Below are positions 60,254-64,000 of a stretch of 64,000 nt of DNA, piece by piece (position 1 is the stretch's first letter; the number at the start of each line of letters is the position of its first letter). A program made the position numbers and the translations under genes. The DNA comes from Garcia nutans (Eukaryota > Streptophyta > Magnoliopsida > Malpighiales > Euphorbiaceae): NCBI GenBank assembly GCA_947685225.1, contig CANTUV010000012.1, positions 868,001 through 932,000 of the forward strand, in the 5' to 3' direction. A model generated the notes under the pieces. The model was not told the origin of the DNA and did not search any database. It saw nothing but the letters and a program-made list of their open reading frames with translations.

Positions 60254-63120
60254 TGAGAGAAGTGTGAAAGATGTTAGAAACTTTTTATATAGACTTTAGG
60301 TTTTTATCTAGTGTATCACTCACACCATTATTTTGGTCTACCTATTTTCTTGATTTATCACTTAATCCAACTTTTTAACCCTAGATAATCATATAAACCA
60401 TTACCTTAATTGTTTTTAAATCCTATCATTCACATATACCATTTATATCATGTATTTAACATTTAAAACTCAATTTCTAGATTTAAATCAAGACACACAG
60501 CCATGTCTTTTCATTGACACGCCCATGCAAATTAAATAGCTTTTGTCACTTTGAAAAATTTCTTCGAAACAACCCTAAAACCTATACCACCGCCGTGACA
60601 CTCCAGAGTCATGCCCATGGAGATGATATTGACCACTTTATACATATTCCAAACACTCTAAATAAATATATAACACTCCAAAAAATCTCACTTATTGCAT
60701 ATACACTTATTACAAAAAAAAAATTCCTACTTAGAATTTTCAAGGTATTACAGGAAAATTTTATCCCCCTTATAAATTTACCTGACTAATCATGGCTATG
60801 TTTCTCTGTGAATTGTTACCTGAATCGTAAATCGACAATTCAGTTCATACATCTGATCGAAACTGAAAAAATCACTTCATAACTGAAACCAAAATCAATT
60901 TATAAGGGTTTAATTCATATTCATAATTTTTTAAACTGAAACTAAAATCGACGGTTTAGAATCTGAATCGTGAAAATTAAAAATTAATATATATTTTAAA
61001 AATATATGTATATTTTAATATATATAATATTAACATGTATATTAATTTTTAATATATATAATATATCTTTTAGTTCAAAATTAAAATTTTAAAATTAATT
61101 TATTTTAATTTTTTTCTTACATTTTAATCGGTCGGGGTAAAAAAAGAGAATCCATATAGTCGACCTCAATTAATTTAAAATTAAGATTCTATTGAATTGA
61201 GTTGAATTTAATTGCAATATTAAATATTTACAATTATATAATTAAATATATATTTACAATAAAAAATTATATTTGTAAAAAATTATCATTATTATTATTT
61301 GTTATTATTAGATTAATAATTTTTATTATTAATTTATTGTTGTTTTTAACAATTAATATTATTTAATTTAACTTAATTAATACTATTACATTTATAAATC
61401 AAATATTCAATCTCATGCAAATTGTCGTCAATTATAATTACTTTTATTAAAAATAAAATTTTAAAAAAAATCAATCTAAACATGTTATTCAAATCAAAAT
61501 TAAAATTGAAATCAACTCGTTATTTAAGGACGTTAACTTTAGCTAAATCAACTCTTATCAGTTAAGATTAATGTTCAAAATTATTATGAATTGAAACCAA
61601 TAATTTTAAATCATTAATTATAGGTCCACGATTTTGATTAATTGAATGGTGGTTATAGTTACACAATTTCAAAAAGATTATTTAAAAAAAATGTGTCACC
61701 TTCCCTAAAGTCAAGGCTTTAGCCATTATTAGATTTAAACTTGGCAAGCAAATCTAGTCCATTACTAATTGTCTCACACGGTCGTTTACTAGTGCTGCAT
61801 TGAAGATTTTTCAGACACCTAATAATATATATATATATATATATATATTAAACTCATAAATAAGTATTTTCATAAATAAAAAAATATATGCAACCAGGAA
61901 AAATCTCCTATGACCTAGTCCAAGTAATTAGTCATCGTTTCTCCCATAATTAATTTTCCTAATTATCTTTTTAAGTTAAATATCTTATATATAATTCATA
62001 TATAATTATTAAATTAAGAGTTGTACAAATACCTTGATTCTTTTGTTTTTTTTATTTAATTTCTTATTTATTTTGATTTCATTTATATAGTATAATTTTT
62101 CATGATAATTTTATGGTTTGAATACTATGAATTTTAATGATTTTTTTTTAAATTACTAGTTTAGTGATTCTCATGGTTTACTAAAAATTTTATCTTAAAA
62201 AATATCCTCCAATAATTTTTTTTTTGAATATCAAATATATTATTAACATATTCTTTTATTAATGAAGCAAGTTTCTTCTTTCATAAGATTTTAATAAACT
62301 TTTTTATGTTTTTAATTGAATTTAATTTTTGAATATAAAAAATTTAAAAATTGAATACGATTTTACATTATATATTTATTTGAGAGTATTTTAATTATTT
62401 TATTATTTCTATAACTATATTATACTGTCAAATAATAAAAAAAATTATTTAACTATATTATATTATATTATTTTTTCAAATATAATAAATAATATGTACA
62501 TTATCATATAATATAATATGCTATTAAATTATATTATCAATTATCCAACATAGTTTAAATGGGATTTAATTTAATAAACTTATGTATTGAAATAGTTCTT
62601 CGATTTTATATGATAAATATTCAACCTAATATTTATGCAATTATATAAAAGTTTTTTTTTTATAAATTATTCTTTTAAAATTGAGCCGACTAGGACCACG
62701 AGGCGGTATAATCATTAAAATTAAATTTAAAATGAACAATTAAAATTATATTATTTAATAAACAATTACTATAATTGTAGAAGTAGTATATCAGAATTGT
62801 TCACCACTGAATTAATTTATTATTAGTCTAAAAAATAAAAGCTAAATAAGAAGAGAGACATATTTAGATGTGTACAATAACATTAATCGTATACTAATTA
62901 CCTTGTTAATAAAATTAAGGAATATAATATTATCTAAAACTTAAAAACAAAAATTTCTAATATTATTAGTAATAATTTCTCTCAAAATCCTAATAGTAAT
63001 AAATCATTTTATGGCCGCATTTGCCACAGAATTAAAGAAATTATAATTTAACTAACTCATAATATATCAATACTCAAAAAAGTAAATTTTCACATAATTT
63101 TCATTTAATTTAATTATCTA
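60254..63120. other. AT-rich intergenic DNA
   Basis: No gene was seen. A CACGCCCATG / GCCATGTC set lies at 60495-60620, resembling 59155-59380. An AT microsatellite lies at 61823-61848. Confidence 0.6.
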
Positions 63121-64000
63121 TTTGCTACGAGTATTATCGATTGGGTTGGGCAAAATTTTATCTCGGTCCGTAGTTCTATCTAAAAAATATTTTGAACTGC
63201 ACTTTGCAACTCGTGGCCTTGCCCTAAATTCAATCGGACCGGGCCACTTTAGATCTAACCGAATTCAAGTTGGGTCGGGCGGCTCAACAGTTTTTTTTTT
63301 TTGAAAATTAAAAAAAAAATTTAGGATAATTTTTTTAAATTTCAATAAAATTTACATATAAATATTATTTTAAAAATTTATTATACCAAATTATATCTAA
63401 TAATATATAAATTATTATATCAATATGTATGATAACTCAATTATTTATGATAACGAAATTATTTAATTATTTAATTATTTAATTATTTAAGTAAAAAAAT
63501 ATATAAAATATAAAAATTATTTTTCATGGAATAAATTTTTTAAAAGTCCTAAATATCATAAAATACATATAATATTTTAAAATTTTAAAATCTTTTTATA
63601 TAAAATTTAAATTATCAAAGTATATATTTTCAAAAAAAATAAAAAAAAAATTAATACCTCGAACCGAGTCGGGTAAGTCCAAAGATTTTTAACCTCAATT
63701 TGAAGTCTAATCCGAGCACAACTTTGAAATTCATAACCCGACCCTATTATGAGTTCGGGTCGAGCCAAATTGGGCCAAATTTTTTTAAAGAGCTGCAAAT
63801 TTTTTAAACACCCTTACTATTTGCATTAATCGTTCAAAATCTCCTTTTAACTTTCAATACCTATCATAAAAATATAAATAAAATTACACATATTATAAAG
63901 TGATTATAACAAATTTAATAAAAATAAAACATATTTAATAAAAAAAAGTATTTTATTAGTGCTTAATCTTAACATGTATCTCATGTTACATTTTAAATAA
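63121..64000. other. AT-rich DNA with two GGGTCGGG-rich segments
   Basis: Segments at 63135-63290 and, inverted, at 63655-63785 are GC-richer and carry GGGTCGGG / TCGGACCGGGCC words. They may be the ends of one decayed transposon about 650 bp long. A TTATTTAATTA minirepeat lies at 63450-63490. Confidence 0.4.

Noticed and set aside
60514..60789. 91-codon plus-strand frame
   Set aside because: Overlaps the CACGCCCATG-type repeat debris; no similarity recognised.

Overview
The window is nuclear DNA from a flowering plant, most likely a eudicot. It is very AT-rich, has many GT-AG introns, holds nested LTR and LINE retrotransposons, and carries remnants of plant genes (TRRAP/Tra1, flavanone 3-hydroxylase). 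I cannot name the species. No CRISPR array, bacterial operon, rRNA or credible tRNA was seen.

Layout. 1-6780: a decayed L1-type LINE on the minus strand, split by an internally deleted Ty1/copia element (989-5363) with a perfect GATCA target-site duplication. 6781-8200: AT-rich spacer. 8597-35993 (+): a long homologue of Tra1/TRRAP, the PIKK-family pseudokinase scaffold of SAGA and NuA4. Twenty-seven exons can be traced, but this copy is broken: a central block of roughly 550-600 codons is missing, and at least six later exons carry frameshifting indels while one exon has lost its donor site. In place of the missing block sit about 9.7 kb of Ty3/gypsy sequence on the minus strand (11985-21733), in a tandem LTR / antisense-ORF / LTR / antisense-ORFs / pol-tail arrangement. 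The antisense ORFs (plus strand) are two copies of a plant-mobile-domain-like gene and a third, different gene. Each has its own TATA box. A GC-rich inverted-repeat motif recurs just upstream of the TATA box in both LTRs and in front of the third antisense gene.

37014-38517 (-): the only apparently intact host gene, a 368-residue plant nuclear-type protein in three exons. It has a canonical APC/C destruction box, and its promoter carries three MSA-type (AACGG) elements, which suggests a G2/M gene. 45713-48513 (+): a flavanone 3-hydroxylase pseudogene with a perfect middle exon between broken outer exons.

The rest, mainly 38.8-45.7 kb and 48.5-64 kb, is AT-rich intergenic DNA with satellites and microsatellites, a 180-bp Mutator-type MITE with a 9-bp target duplication, a ~335-bp-arm inverted repeat and LTR-like debris. 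Functional host content is therefore low: one plausible intact gene, two host pseudogenes and several layers of retrotransposon insertion.
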